From assembly GCF_016427535.1 (NCBI RefSeq), contig NZ_JAELXV010000003.1, positions 310,001-374,000 of the forward strand: DNA of 64,000 nt, in the 5' to 3' direction. The notes beneath the pieces were generated by a model. It ran no database searches, was not told the origin of the DNA, and worked only from the letters and a program-made list of their open reading frames with translations. Made by a program: the position numbers and the translations under genes. Source of the stretch: Hymenobacter sp. BT559 (GTDB lineage: Bacteria; Bacteroidota; Bacteroidia; Cytophagales; Hymenobacteraceae). Within the stretch, counting starts at the first letter, position 1. Each line of letters opens with the position of its first letter. Positions 52,071-61,718 of this stretch are shown piece by piece.

Positions 52071-53243
52071 TCACCGAATAATGGGGTAGCGCTCGAAGGG
52101 GCGGTCTACGAACAGCTTGCGGTAGGTGGCATGGGTCTTGATGATTTTGGACCCGATGCTACGCGTGACTACGAGCATCCTAGGGTTAAAATCGCCAATC
52201 CAGTTCATCTCGATGTCGGTGTAGCCAGCGCGCAGAAATGCGTTCTGGGTCGACATAATGAGTGCATTTTCAACCCCTTTGCCTTGGTGCTCAGGCACTA
52301 CGCCGTAGATGATACCTAGGATTTTCTTATCTGAGCGCTGCGCGTAGCGCCACTGCTCCCACACAAAGCGCAGCTTACCCACGAGGTCGAGCCGCTTGCC
52401 TACGTGCTTGAAAATCTGATTCAGCTCGGGGATATTAATGAAAAACGCCACCGGTTCGTCTTGGTAGTAGGCGAAGGCCAGTACGCGCTCGTCGAGCACG
52501 GGCTTCATTTCCTGCACAATGGTGCGGGCCTGGTCAAGGGTCATGGGCTGCACGCCCGCGTGCTTGCCCCAAGCCAGGTTGTAGACGTGGTGGAAGTCTT
52601 GGGCCAGCTTCTCGGGCTCAGCCTTGCGGGCGTGGGTAAAGAGGTAGCCCGCCGCCGTGAGCTCGGTCAGCTTCTTATTAAAGCTAGGGTGCAGCACCTG
52701 CGCTACCGGGCGATAGCAGGTGTACTGCTTGAAATAGAGCTGAAAGCCGTAGCCTTCGAGCAGGCGCTGGTAGTAAGCGGGGTGCCAGAACATGCCATAG
52801 TTGGGCTCGTGCTCGAAGCCATCGATGAGCACACCCCAAAACCGGTCGCGGTCGCCAAAGTTGATAGGCCCATCCACGGCCAGCATGCCGCGGGCTTGCA
52901 GCCACTGGCACGCCACGTCGAAAAGCTGGTTGGCCGCCGCCTGGTCGTCGATGCACTCAAAAAAGCCCATGCCGCCGGCGGGCAGGGTGGGGTCGGTAGC
53001 CGTGGCCGTGAGCGGATTGACGAATGCCGCGATGCGCCCAACCACTAAGCCACTGGCGTCGGTGAGCAGCCAGCGGCAGGCCGTGCCGCCCGCCCCAAAC
53101 AGCTTGTTTTTGGCCGGGTCAAACACGGCCTCCAGCTCGTTGTCGAGTGGGTTGATAAAGGCGGGCGCGGCCTGGTGCAGGCGGCGCGGCAGGTCGCAAA
53201 ATTGCTGCTGCTGAGCGGCGGAGAGAACTTCGAGAAGAGGCAT
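52071..53243 (-). CDS. Conserved GNAT-fold protein (~390 aa)
   Basis: 390 residues from the ATG at 53243 (a GTG two codons upstream is possible). The pattern is that of the large conserved N-acetyltransferase-like proteins of Bacteroidota: RIAAFVN near residue 75, GFFECIDDQAAANQLFDVACQWLQARGM, GPINFGDRDRFWGVLIDGF, YGVVPEHQGKGVENALI (acyl-CoA binding loop, residue ~320) and EMNWIGDFNPRM. The substrate is unknown. No signal peptide. Confidence 0.8.
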   Translation of the reverse strand: MPLLEVLSAAQQQQFCDLPRRLHQAAPAFINPLDNELEAVFDPAKNKLFGAGGTACRWLLTDASGLVVGRIAAFVNPLTATATDPTLPAGGMGFFECIDDQAAANQLFDVACQWLQARGMLAVDGPINFGDRDRFWGVLIDGFEHEPNYGMFWHPAYYQRLLEGYGFQLYFKQYTCYRPVAQVLHPSFNKKLTELTAAGYLFTHARKAEPEKLAQDFHHVYNLAWGKHAGVQPMTLDQARTIVQEMKPVLDERVLAFAYYQDEPVAFFINIPELNQIFKHVGKRLDLVGKLRFVWEQWRYAQRSDKKILGIIYGVVPEHQGKGVENALIMSTQNAFLRAGYTDIEMNWIGDFNPRMLVVTRSIGSKIIKTHATYRKLFVDRPFERYPIIR

Positions 53244-53352
53244 TTCCACAAAGATAAGTTGGTCCCGGCGGGGCGGGCCGGCCCTAGGTCCTGCCTAGGG
53301 CGCTAAGCTCGGCCACGGCCAACTATTGCTAATCTGCTGATCACTAGCGACT

Positions 53353-53772
53353 TTACTCTTCGTCTCCTGGGGGCAGCTGGCGCTGGAAGTGCTGCTGCAA
53401 AATGGCATCTACCTTGGCTCGGGTGAGGGGCTTGCTCACCCAGTCGGCTACGGGCAGCTTGGCCATGCGGGCCTGGTCGCGCGCGTGCACCGAGGTCGTG
53501 AGTACGATGACGACGGGCGGCGGACTAGGTGGCTGCACGTAGGCTTCCAAAAACTCGATGCCGTCCATCACGGGCATGTGCACATCGAGCAGTACCAGGG
53601 CCGGGCACTGGTCGTTGGGCGGTAAGTTTTCGGCCAGTAGGGCCAGGGCGTCGGCGCCGTTTTCGGCCACCAGGCAGTGGTCGGTCACGCCCAAGCTCAG
53701 CAGTAGTTGCTCATGTAGGAAGTTTGTCGTCGGGTCGTCGTCAACCAACAAAACGCTTGATAGCTTTTGCAT
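53353..53772 (-). CDS. Single-domain response regulator
   Basis: 139 residues. CheY-like receiver: acidic pocket DDDPTTN, phospho-acceptor Asp in LVLLDVHMPVMDG, conserved Thr in LTTSVHA and Lys in VSKPLTR. No output domain. It follows the PAS histidine kinase gene by 30 bp on the same strand and is probably its partner. Confidence 0.92.
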   Translation of the reverse strand: MQKLSSVLLVDDDPTTNFLHEQLLLSLGVTDHCLVAENGADALALLAENLPPNDQCPALVLLDVHMPVMDGIEFLEAYVQPPSPPPVVIVLTTSVHARDQARMAKLPVADWVSKPLTRAKVDAILQQHFQRQLPPGDEE

Positions 53773-53802
53773 AGTTTTACGGGGCGAAGAGCTAGAGTGG
53801 TC

Positions 53803-56742
53803 TTAGGTGGGAAAGGTAACTGTGAATGTAGAGCCTATCTCGGGTTCGCTCTGCACCGTGATGCTGCCGCCGGCGTTTTCTATCATGCGCTTAACCATGT
53901 AGAGGCCCACACCTGAGCCAGCTACGTGGTCGTGCAGGCGCCGAAACATCGCGAAAAGCTTGCTCTGCTGGTCGGGCGTGAGGCCCAGGCCGTTGTCCTT
54001 TACTTCGAGCACCGCGGCCGGGCCCTGGCGGTAGCAGCGCAGCTGCACCACGGGCGGCCGGGCCGGGTGGCGGTACTTAAGCGCGTTGCTAAGCAAATTA
54101 TACACGATGCTGCGCAAATGCTGCGGCGCAAACGACACCGTGATGCAGCCATCTAGGTTCACCACTAGCTCGGCATGTACTTCTTCGAGCAGTGGGGCTA
54201 GGTCGAGGCGCACTGCCTCGACTACGGCAGGTAGGTCTACCTCTTCGGCGGGCTGGGTGTAGGCGTGCTGCAGCTTGGCTAGGTCGGTGAGCTGCGCAAT
54301 GGTGAGCTGGAAGCGCTCGATGGCGCCCTGCATCATGGTCAGCACGCGAGGCACCAGGCCCGCCTGCCGGGCCTCGGGGGGGAGCTGCTTGCGCAGCAGC
54401 AGCAGTAGGCCCTCTATGTTGGCAATAGGCGCCTTAAGGTCGTGCGAGGCTGTGTAAATGAAGTTGTCTAGGTCGGTATTCGTGCGAGTAAGCTGCTCAT
54501 TGGCAATGAGTAAGCTGTGGGCCAGGGCCTGGGCTTGCTGCGCGCTCGCTAACACGGCTTGCCGGGCGCTCACCTGCTCGGTCACATCGTAGGCAAAAAC
54601 TGAGATGCCGCGCGGCTGGCCTTCTTCTAGGTAGGCCTGGTAGGTGAAATTGAAATATACCCTCTTACGCGAGTGGCCATCGGGCTCGATGATGCTGAAC
54701 GGCAGTTCGGTGCCGTGGTAGGGCTCGCCAGTGCTGTACACGCGGTCGAGCAGGGCCGGTATGCCTTGGGTTACTAGCTCGGGCAGGGCCTCGGCCAGGG
54801 GGCGGTGGTGCAAGTGCCGCCCGGCAAAGAGCCGCTGAAACGAGTGGTTGACGTACTCGAAGCGGTGCTCGGGTCCCCACATTAGGGCCACCAGGGCCGA
54901 GGTTTGCTCGAACACCTGGTAGAAGGTTTCGTGCTCCTGGGCCCGGCGCTGGATGGTGGCCAGTATTTCGGCCTGCAGCTTTTCGGCGCGCCGGTCGGCC
55001 AGTATCTGCTCCGTGATGTTAAGCATAAACATCAGCACGCCATCGATGCGGCCCCGCTCGTCGTAGCGCGCTTGCTGCACATAGTGCAGGTAAAAATCTT
55101 CTAGCGGACCGCCCTCCTGGCGTGCCAGTGGCACGCGCAGGCCTATCTCCTCGTGGGGTTCGCCGGTTTGGTACACCCGCTGCAAGGTTTGCCAAATGAG
55201 GCTGTCGGCTAGCTCGGGCAGGGCCTCTAGCAGGGGGCGACCCAGCATTTTGCGGCCGGGCAGCAGCCGCTGGTAGTCGGTGTTTACGAGCTCATAGACC
55301 ATGTTGGGCCCGTCGAGCACGCATATAGCGGCCGGCACCTGCTGAAAGAAGTTGGCCAGCCGCCGGCGCTGGCGCTCGGCCTCATCGCGCGCTGTGCGCG
55401 CCGCTTGCACGCCTTCTAGCACCCGGGTTTCTAGGTCGCGGTTCAGCTGCCACAGCTGCCCTTGCGCCCTTTCCAGCTCGGTGTTGTTGGCGTGTAGCTC
55501 CTCATTAGTAACCAAAAGCTTATTATTCAGCGTGCTGAGCTCCGCATTCAATTCCTGCACTTGGTGGCGGTCGCGGAGCTGCGCGCTAATGTCAAGGGCC
55601 ACCACGGCAATGCCCGTAACCTGGCCTTTGGGCTCGCGCAGGGGGTAGTACCCAAAGCTCCAGTAGCCTTTGTCGGCCTGCGTGGCCTTGAGCGGACCTA
55701 GGCGCTCGTGGGTGGTGCGTGCCTTGCCGGTGGCCAGCACGTCGGTAAGCAGCGCCTTGGTGCGCGGCTCATCGGTTTCGGGTAGCGCCTCAAATAAAGG
55801 CAGCTCTAGTACTTGCTCGGCCGAGCGGTCCCAGAGGGCGCACATGGCCGGGTTGGCCAGCTCGATGAGGTGCTGCGGCCCCCGCAGCACGGCCATCGCC
55901 ACCGGGGCCTGCTCAAACAGCCGCTGCCACTCGGCCCGCTGCTGCTCGCGCTGCTGGCGGGCCAGCACCTGTCGGGTCACGTCGTGAGCCGAGATAGAGA
56001 TGTAGCTGGGCTGCCCGCTGGTCTGGTAGGCCTGGTATCTGAAATTAAAATAGCCCCACGGCACGGGCTGGCCGGCGGTGGGCGGCAGGTCCAGGCGCAC
56101 ATCGGGCCCGACAAAGGAGCCGCCCGTGCGCCCTAGGTGCTGCAGCAGCACCGCCAGGTCGGGTTGTGGTACCTGGGGCAGCGCCTCGGCTACCGTGCTG
56201 CCCACGAGCGGGCGCCCCGGAAAAAGCTTCTCAAAGGCCTGGTTGGTGTAGCTGAGGCGGTACTCGGGGCCCTGCAGCACGCACACGGCCGTAACGGTTT
56301 GCTCTAATATCTGCTGAGCCAGGGCGGGGGGCAGCGCCGCAGGGCCAGCGGCCGGCGCTGCCTCTGCCATGAGGCTGGCTACCAGCAGGTCGCCCTCGCG
56401 CTGGGCCACCACGCGCAGCCGCCCTCCGGGGGGGGGCGGGTCGTAGTTATAGTGCCCGGCCTGGCCCGACTCGAAGGCTGCCCGGTAAAACGCGACGAGC
56501 GCGGTAGCCTGCGGGGCCAGCGTAAGCAGGGTATCGGTAGCGGCGGGGTACTCGGGTAGGCCTAGCAAGCGCTGCGCGGCCGGGTTAAGGCGCACGTAGG
56601 CCAGGTCGGCCACCTCGGCCGGCCGCTCGGGGGCGTACAGGGGCCGTAGGTGCACGATGCCGGTCGGCGAAGCATCCAACAGCGTTTGCAAGAGCGCGTT
56701 GGGAGCAGGCCGCTCGGTCACTGGCTGAGTAGGGGCATGCAT
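53803..56742 (-). CDS. Multi-PAS sensor histidine kinase
   Basis: 979 residues without obvious membrane helices, so likely cytoplasmic. Four PAS modules (roughly 15-130, 145-265, 275-395, 475-600 and a further one near 625-745 by their VYELVN/FLxRxL-like repeats), a coiled-coil around 400-450 (QELNAELSTLNNKLLVTNEELHANN), HisKA with the phospho-His in SHDLKAPIANIEGLL (~765), and HATPase (N-box LLSNALKYRH, KDNGLGL, GSGVGLYMVKRMIENAGG). With the response regulator downstream it forms a two-component pair. Signal unknown. Confidence 0.92.
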   Translation of the reverse strand: MHAPTQPVTERPAPNALLQTLLDASPTGIVHLRPLYAPERPAEVADLAYVRLNPAAQRLLGLPEYPAATDTLLTLAPQATALVAFYRAAFESGQAGHYNYDPPPPGGRLRVVAQREGDLLVASLMAEAAPAAGPAALPPALAQQILEQTVTAVCVLQGPEYRLSYTNQAFEKLFPGRPLVGSTVAEALPQVPQPDLAVLLQHLGRTGGSFVGPDVRLDLPPTAGQPVPWGYFNFRYQAYQTSGQPSYISISAHDVTRQVLARQQREQQRAEWQRLFEQAPVAMAVLRGPQHLIELANPAMCALWDRSAEQVLELPLFEALPETDEPRTKALLTDVLATGKARTTHERLGPLKATQADKGYWSFGYYPLREPKGQVTGIAVVALDISAQLRDRHQVQELNAELSTLNNKLLVTNEELHANNTELERAQGQLWQLNRDLETRVLEGVQAARTARDEAERQRRRLANFFQQVPAAICVLDGPNMVYELVNTDYQRLLPGRKMLGRPLLEALPELADSLIWQTLQRVYQTGEPHEEIGLRVPLARQEGGPLEDFYLHYVQQARYDERGRIDGVLMFMLNITEQILADRRAEKLQAEILATIQRRAQEHETFYQVFEQTSALVALMWGPEHRFEYVNHSFQRLFAGRHLHHRPLAEALPELVTQGIPALLDRVYSTGEPYHGTELPFSIIEPDGHSRKRVYFNFTYQAYLEEGQPRGISVFAYDVTEQVSARQAVLASAQQAQALAHSLLIANEQLTRTNTDLDNFIYTASHDLKAPIANIEGLLLLLRKQLPPEARQAGLVPRVLTMMQGAIERFQLTIAQLTDLAKLQHAYTQPAEEVDLPAVVEAVRLDLAPLLEEVHAELVVNLDGCITVSFAPQHLRSIVYNLLSNALKYRHPARPPVVQLRCYRQGPAAVLEVKDNGLGLTPDQQSKLFAMFRRLHDHVAGSGVGLYMVKRMIENAGGSITVQSEPEIGSTFTVTFPT

Positions 56743-56854
56743 GGAGTATTCTTCCTGAACACTCTACATACTGCGATAAGGCAGAGAAAGTTGGCTTATT
56801 TATCTCAGCTGCTGCCGGCTACTGGTAGGCCGGGCCCCACTCTTGGCCCTAGGG

Positions 56855-58045
56855 CTATTTCACCGACACTTCAAGCGGCGAAGCGAGGCGCTGGGCAAAG
56901 GCCGCCAAGTAAGCGTCCCAGTCGGCGGCCGAGGCAAACTGCCCACTCTTCTGCCACCCAAAGCCGGCGTAAAACACCACATTGGGCTTGGCCACCATGT
57001 ACAGCTGGCTTTGGTCTTTGGCGGCGCTGCGGTGGTCTTGGTAATCGAGCAGGTACTTAGGGGCTACCACTACGCCGGTGCCCAGGTATGAATCGTCGAT
57101 TTTTTCCCAGTAGCGGCACCAGCCGGCTGGCCGGTCGGCTTTCACCTCGCCTTTGGCCTCGTGCAGCGTCAGGCCGATAGTGCAGTTGGACAGGGGCTTG
57201 TCGGCGCTCAGCTGCTCTTCGTAGCGCGTTAGGTTCGAGCCCAGGTCGAGGCTAATGATTTTCTTCTCCGTCACCTGGCGCCCGTTGGCGTCCCAGGGTG
57301 CGTAGGTAAGCTCAAATACCGTGCGGATGGGCCCGGTCGCCAGTACCTTATAAGAAGCGAAGTTCTTGGAAACGTAGAGCTTGTTGCCGTCGAGCACACC
57401 GGTACCGCCCACGCCGCGGCTGGTGCCCACGTGGTAGGGGTCGTAGCCCTCGCCAATGTCGGTGTGGTAGGCAAAGGGCTTTTCGTGCACGTGCCGCCCA
57501 TACCATTTGTCGATGATGGGGTAGGATACCCGCTTCAGCCAGCAGTCCATGCCGCTGCTGAGCGTGCCGTTGGGGTCTTTCTTGTCGAAAAGCTGCTCGG
57601 CATTGGGGCCGTAAGTGCGGAAGGCTACGCGCTCATTTTCCCAGGCAAAGTCGTCGGTACGCTCGGGTACGAAGCGCGCAAACGTGGTAGGCCCGCCCGC
57701 TGGCACTGGGACCGGCGCGCCGGCCGCCAGCACAAACTGCCGGGTGCCATTGGCCGGCAGCGCTGCCTGAAATAGCAGCTCGTCGGGCTGCCCATCGGCG
57801 TTGCTGTCCAGCAGCTGGCTCGTGAGCACGGCCTTGGTTTGGGCGTCTTTCACCACCACGCCGCGCAGGCTGGCCGCCGGACCTAGGGCCCGTAATTGGC
57901 TAAGGGGAACGCTCACCGTTTCGGCCGGCCGGGCCACATTGAGGCGGTTGCGCACCGTCACGACTGGGGCGGCGGGGGCGGGTTTGTGGGCAGTCAGGCC
58001 ACCTACCAGGGGCAAGGCAGCGGCGAGAAGCAGTGTTTTCTTCAT
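56855..58045 (-). CDS. DUF4861 secreted protein of the PUL
   Basis: 396 residues from the ATG at 58045 (signal MKKTLLLAAALPLVGGLTA); a frame start at 58066 is rejected. Features match DUF4861: VTVRNRLNVARPAETVSVPL, FARFVPERTDDFAWENERVAFRTYGPNAE, SGMDCWLKRVSYPIIDKWY, GEGYDPYHVGTSRGVGGTGV and NVVFYAGFGWQKSGQF. These proteins accompany GH88/GH105 genes in loci for uronic-acid polysaccharides; the catalytic role is not established to my knowledge. Last gene of the four-gene minus-strand set. Confidence 0.85.
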   Translation of the reverse strand: MKKTLLLAAALPLVGGLTAHKPAPAAPVVTVRNRLNVARPAETVSVPLSQLRALGPAASLRGVVVKDAQTKAVLTSQLLDSNADGQPDELLFQAALPANGTRQFVLAAGAPVPVPAGGPTTFARFVPERTDDFAWENERVAFRTYGPNAEQLFDKKDPNGTLSSGMDCWLKRVSYPIIDKWYGRHVHEKPFAYHTDIGEGYDPYHVGTSRGVGGTGVLDGNKLYVSKNFASYKVLATGPIRTVFELTYAPWDANGRQVTEKKIISLDLGSNLTRYEEQLSADKPLSNCTIGLTLHEAKGEVKADRPAGWCRYWEKIDDSYLGTGVVVAPKYLLDYQDHRSAAKDQSQLYMVAKPNVVFYAGFGWQKSGQFASAADWDAYLAAFAQRLASPLEVSVK

Positions 58046-58068
58046 AAGTAGGTTAGGCAAAGGCACCG

Positions 58069-59013
58069 CTACCTAGGTAGCTGGGCCAGCTCTTTTTTGG
58101 TGATGCGCAGCACAGTGCCATGGCGGGTGCCCGCCGGAAACTGCACCCGGTCCGACTCGTCGGTCCAGTGTGTGAGGTCGGTCGAGGAAACCATGCCGTA
58201 TTTGTGCTCGGTGTATTTGTCGAAGTACACCAGCCACTTATCGCCCAATTGAATGGCCGTCGGCCCCTCGGCCCAGTACTTACCCGTGATGGGCGCCGAG
58301 GGTGGCCCGTAGGGCCCCGCCGCCTGGTCGGCAAAGGCTACGCGCAGGTTTTTCTGCACCGGCTCCTTGGTTTCGTCTTTCAAAAACATGACGAAGCGCT
58401 TGCCGTCGGGCTGTATGGTGGCGTCGATGGCGTTGAAGCCCTGGTCGTAGAGCACCTCGGCGGGCGTGTAGGTCTTAAAGTCCTTGGTCGTGACGTAGTA
58501 GATGCGGTGGTTATTACCGCCTTCCAGTGTCGTTTCGCCCGCCGCAAAGCGGCCCGGAATGGTAGTGGCCCAGTAAATGAGGTACTGACCGTTTGGGGCG
58601 TCGTAGGTGATTTCAGGGGCCCAGCAGTTCTTGGCGGTGGGCTCATGGGCCATTACAGGTATTTCCTGCTGCGGGCTCCAGTGCACGAGGTCCTTCGACG
58701 ACGCGTAGCCAATGCTGCGGTCGTGCCAGCTTGTGGTCCAGACCATGTGAAACTGCCCATCCTTACCCCGAATGATGCAGGGGTCGCGCATGAGCTTGTC
58801 GGCGCTCACGGTAGGCGCCAGCAAGGACTTGCCCTGGTTGAGGGCCGTCCACTGCAAGCCGTCGGGGCTAGTGGCCAGGTGCAGCCCATCCTCACCATTG
58901 CCCTTGAAATAAGCAAAGAGTAGCACCTCGTCCTTCTTCAGCGGCTTTTGCGCGTGGCTGGCGAGGGTAGTGAGGGCTAAAGCGCTGGCGTAGAGTAGGC
59001 GGTTGAATAGCAT
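58069..59013 (-). CDS. Glycoside hydrolase family 43-like protein
   Basis: 314 residues from the ATG at 59013 (signal MLFNRLLYASALALTTLASHAQ). Five-bladed propeller features: LFAYFKGNGEDGLHLATSPDG, LMRDPCIIRGKDGQFHMVWTTSWHDRSIGYASS, KNCWAPEITYDAPNGQYLIYWATT, FNAIDATIQPDGKRFVMFLKDET, and EGPTAIQLGDKWLVYFD with the catalytic-type acids (RDP, WAPE, EGP). Likely an arabinan/galactan-type side-chain glycosidase of the PUL; exact specificity not decidable. 23 bp before the DUF4861 gene. Confidence 0.87.
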   Translation of the reverse strand: MLFNRLLYASALALTTLASHAQKPLKKDEVLLFAYFKGNGEDGLHLATSPDGLQWTALNQGKSLLAPTVSADKLMRDPCIIRGKDGQFHMVWTTSWHDRSIGYASSKDLVHWSPQQEIPVMAHEPTAKNCWAPEITYDAPNGQYLIYWATTIPGRFAAGETTLEGGNNHRIYYVTTKDFKTYTPAEVLYDQGFNAIDATIQPDGKRFVMFLKDETKEPVQKNLRVAFADQAAGPYGPPSAPITGKYWAEGPTAIQLGDKWLVYFDKYTEHKYGMVSSTDLTHWTDESDRVQFPAGTRHGTVLRITKKELAQLPR

Positions 59014-59035
59014 ATTGATTTTGATTATCAAAATT

Positions 59036-59127
59036 TTGTCATTGCGAGTGCAGCGAAGCAATCGCACCTGAGTAGTGCTCGAACGGCTCGTCTTGGTGCG
59101 ATTGCTTCGCTGCGCTCGCAATGACAA
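59036..59127. repeat. BIME-like inverted repeat within the PUL operon
   Basis: Arms 59036-59068 and 59095-59127, 33 bp with one mismatch, 26-nt loop, containing ATTGCGAGCGCAGCGAAGCA. This ATTGCGAG...GCAATC wording is a widespread extragenic palindrome type in Bacteroidota and others. Confidence 0.8.
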
Positions 59128-59133
59128 ACGTTC

Positions 59134-60387
59134 TTACAGCGCGTGGTCCAGCTTTACATCCTGGCCCGACCAGATTTTGCGGGCGGTCCAGTCCTGCGCG
59201 GGGCTGCTCCAAAAGGCATGCGTGGGGGCCAGCCCTAGGGGCAGGAAAGCTGTGGTGCAGAGGTAGAGGCTGCCCGTCGAGATGTACCCCTCGCCAATGC
59301 CCGGCTGGTGGCCGCACAGTCCGATTTGAAGCCAGCCCTGCGCGTCGAAGGTGCCCTTGGGCTCCATGGTGCGCCGGATAACGGCTGTGAGGGCGCTGCG
59401 CACTTGGCCGGGCCCTAGGTCCTCGGGTAGCAGCCCTTGCAAGCTGCACTGCGCCAAGTGCTGAAAGGCGCCGCACCGATACGCCAGCGAGCGCCCAAAC
59501 GCCGCAAACGAGCCATCGGGCCCGATAAGGCGCTCCTGCACCGCGGCGTAGCGCCGGGCGCGGGTGCGTAAGGTTTCGAGCAGGTCGGGGCGCTCTTTGC
59601 CGGCGGTTACCAGTGTGCCCACCACGTCGAGCAGCATGGGCTGAATGACGTAGCTGTTGTAGTAGTCCCAATGATAATCGGGCCCATCGCCATAGGTGCC
59701 ATCGCCTTTGTACCAGGTTTGGTGCTCCTTGATGGCGTAGTCCATCCGCATAAGGTCGCCGCTACCCGTAAACTTGAGCAGCGCCGCTTCAATAATGCCG
59801 CTGAACAGCAGCCAGTTGCTGTACACCGGCTTGATGACGCGGGAGCTTTGCAGCGCCTGTACCACTTGCGCCTGGGTGGTAGCGGGCAGCTTGCCCCACA
59901 GCTGAGTAGGCGCCCGCAGCAGCGCGTGGGCCAAAAAGGCGGCATCTACCACCGGCTGCCCACCCCGGGTAAAATTCAGAAAATCGGGCGATTGAGGATT
60001 TACGCCTTGAGCAATAGCCTGGCGGGCTAGCTCGGCATAACGGGTTTGGCGGGCCTGCTCGGTGGGCGGGACATCGGGCAGCTCGAGCCACGGCGCCAGG
60101 CCGGCGAGGGCGCGGCCCAGGGCCTCCAGGTGCGTTACCTGGCGGCGGCCCTCTTGCTGGCCAGATGCCGCCTCTACGGGCATAGCAGCTTTGAGCCGGC
60201 CCTGGGCCGCGGCGGCCAGCAGCGGGTCTACGATGCGCAACAGCGTAGCCAGCCAATAGTCGCGGTCGGTGCCGCGCGCGGTGGCCGGCGCGGCTCCTAG
60301 GTCGTGCCCAGCGGCAGGCAGAGCGGCCAGCGCGGCCAAGCCCGACAGACCAGCCGCGGCTTGGCCCACAAACGAACGTCTTTTCAT
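59134..60387 (-). CDS. DUF2264 protein of the PUL
   Basis: 417 residues. The N-terminus MKRRSFVGQAAAGLSGLAALAALPAAGHDLG has a twin-arginine motif (RRSF) and hydrophobic core, so Tat export is likely. DUF2264 features: YWLATLLRIVDPLLAAAAQGRLK, NWLLFSGIIEAALL, YKGDGTYGDGPDYHWDYYNSYVIQPML, GRSLAYRCGAFQHLAQ, and GYISTGSLYLCTTAFLPLGL. An (alpha/alpha)6-type fold is expected; DUF2264 occurs in pectin/uronate loci, probably an enzyme, but activity is not assigned. 5 bp after the GH105 stop. Confidence 0.87.
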   Translation of the reverse strand: MKRRSFVGQAAAGLSGLAALAALPAAGHDLGAAPATARGTDRDYWLATLLRIVDPLLAAAAQGRLKAAMPVEAASGQQEGRRQVTHLEALGRALAGLAPWLELPDVPPTEQARQTRYAELARQAIAQGVNPQSPDFLNFTRGGQPVVDAAFLAHALLRAPTQLWGKLPATTQAQVVQALQSSRVIKPVYSNWLLFSGIIEAALLKFTGSGDLMRMDYAIKEHQTWYKGDGTYGDGPDYHWDYYNSYVIQPMLLDVVGTLVTAGKERPDLLETLRTRARRYAAVQERLIGPDGSFAAFGRSLAYRCGAFQHLAQCSLQGLLPEDLGPGQVRSALTAVIRRTMEPKGTFDAQGWLQIGLCGHQPGIGEGYISTGSLYLCTTAFLPLGLAPTHAFWSSPAQDWTARKIWSGQDVKLDHAL

Positions 60388-60392
60388 ACTAC

Positions 60393-61514
60393 TTACTTAA
60401 GCTTCATTACCTCGGAGCCGGCCAGTAGAAAGGCACCGGTGCCGTACACTTCCCAGCTATCGGCCGAAAAATCGCGCCTAGGGTCGGCCCCAATGGGCTG
60501 CACCCAGCCCACCCGGCCTTCTGGCGATACCACTTTAGTAAGGGCTGCCCAAGCCTTCTGCACCGGACCTAGGAAGGTGGCGCGGTCCAGAATGCCTTGG
60601 TTGATGCCCCAAGCCATAGCGTAACAGTCGAAGCCCGAACCCGAAGTTTCGCCGCCGGGGTAGGCAGCGGGGTCGAGCAGGCTCGAGCGCCACAGGCCAT
60701 CGGCTTGCTGCAGCTGCACCAGCCGGGCGCTCATTTCCTTAAACAGGCTGAGGTAGAACGGCCGGCTGGGGTGGTTGGCGGGCAGCTCTTGCAGCAGCTG
60801 CACCAAGCCACCCATCACCCAGCCATTACCCCGGCTCCAGAAAATGCGCTGGCCGTTGCTTTCCTTTTTGCCCTGGCCTGCGGCGTCGAGTAGGTACGAG
60901 GCATCGCGCGCAAACAAATGCTCCTCGTGGTTGAAAAGCCGCTTATACGTTTGCTGATATAGCGTGTCGTTGAAGGCCAGGTATTGGGGCTGATTGTCGA
61001 TAACGGCCACCTTGGCCAGCACCGGCGGGCCCATAAAGAGAGCATCGCACCACCACCACGTGATGCCGTGGTTCTGTACTTCCGGGCCAGGCGTGGTCCG
61101 CACTTTCTCCAACACGGCTAGGGTCGGCGCCAGCATGCGCCGGTCTTTCTTGAGCCGGTACAGGTTGAGGTAGGTCTGGCAGATGGCAATGTCGTCGGCG
61201 TGGTCGTAGCGCGGGCCAGGCTGCCAGCGCGTGCGCTCACCCAGGGCCATGAGCGAGTCTAGCAGCAGCTTCGACTTGGTGGCTTGGTAGGCCGCAAACA
61301 CACCCGAGTAAAAAGCGCCGTTAGTCCAGTCGGTGGGTGCGTGCTTGGGGTGCGCCAGCTGCCACTGTGCTGCTTTCAGCAGTTGGGCTTTTATGTACTT
61401 GGGCTTGAACAGTGCCGCGTCGGGCGCAGCAGTTTGGGCGTGGGCCGGGCGGCCTAGGCCGGCTGCTAAGAGCAGGCCGCCGAGCAGCCAGGTAGTCCGA
61501 ATAGAACGGCGCAT
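60393..61514 (-). CDS. GH88/GH105 unsaturated uronyl hydrolase (YesR/YteR-like)
   Basis: 373 residues from the ATG at 61514, with signal ending GRPAHAQ (a frame start at 61625 is rejected). (alpha/alpha)6-barrel features: WTNGAFYSGVFAAYQAT, GPRYDHADDIAICQTYLNLY (catalytic Asp region), HGITWWWCDALFMGPPVLAKVA, RIFWSRGNGWVMGGLVQLL. Acts on unsaturated galacturonyl-rhamnose or similar products left by polysaccharide lyases. First gene of the enzyme set GH105-DUF2264-GH43-DUF4861. Confidence 0.92.
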   Translation of the reverse strand: MRRSIRTTWLLGGLLLAAGLGRPAHAQTAAPDAALFKPKYIKAQLLKAAQWQLAHPKHAPTDWTNGAFYSGVFAAYQATKSKLLLDSLMALGERTRWQPGPRYDHADDIAICQTYLNLYRLKKDRRMLAPTLAVLEKVRTTPGPEVQNHGITWWWCDALFMGPPVLAKVAVIDNQPQYLAFNDTLYQQTYKRLFNHEEHLFARDASYLLDAAGQGKKESNGQRIFWSRGNGWVMGGLVQLLQELPANHPSRPFYLSLFKEMSARLVQLQQADGLWRSSLLDPAAYPGGETSGSGFDCYAMAWGINQGILDRATFLGPVQKAWAALTKVVSPEGRVGWVQPIGADPRRDFSADSWEVYGTGAFLLAGSEVMKLK

Positions 61515-61718
61515 AGTAAAGCTGGGTGGGAGAGAGCCAGGTTTTGTAGCCAGCGGGCGATGCCCTAGGTAGCCACAAAACCCCACTGCAATACTAGCCC
61601 CCAGTGCGCGAGCGGGCCGGGTCATTCTCGGAGATTAGGGGGGCTGTTTTCGGGAGCCCGCAGCTCTGCTACAAGAAAGAACCTAGGTAAGCGGTTGGTG
61701 CTTAGTCCGGCGAGTCAG

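Noticed and set aside
52404..53048. 214-codon plus-strand ORF antisense to the GNAT-fold gene
   Set aside because: Shadow of a GC-rich gene on the other strand; no motif, and the minus-strand product matches a family.
58120..58923. 267-codon plus-strand ORF antisense to the GH43 gene
   Set aside because: Covers the GH43 gene in antisense, low-complexity, no motif.
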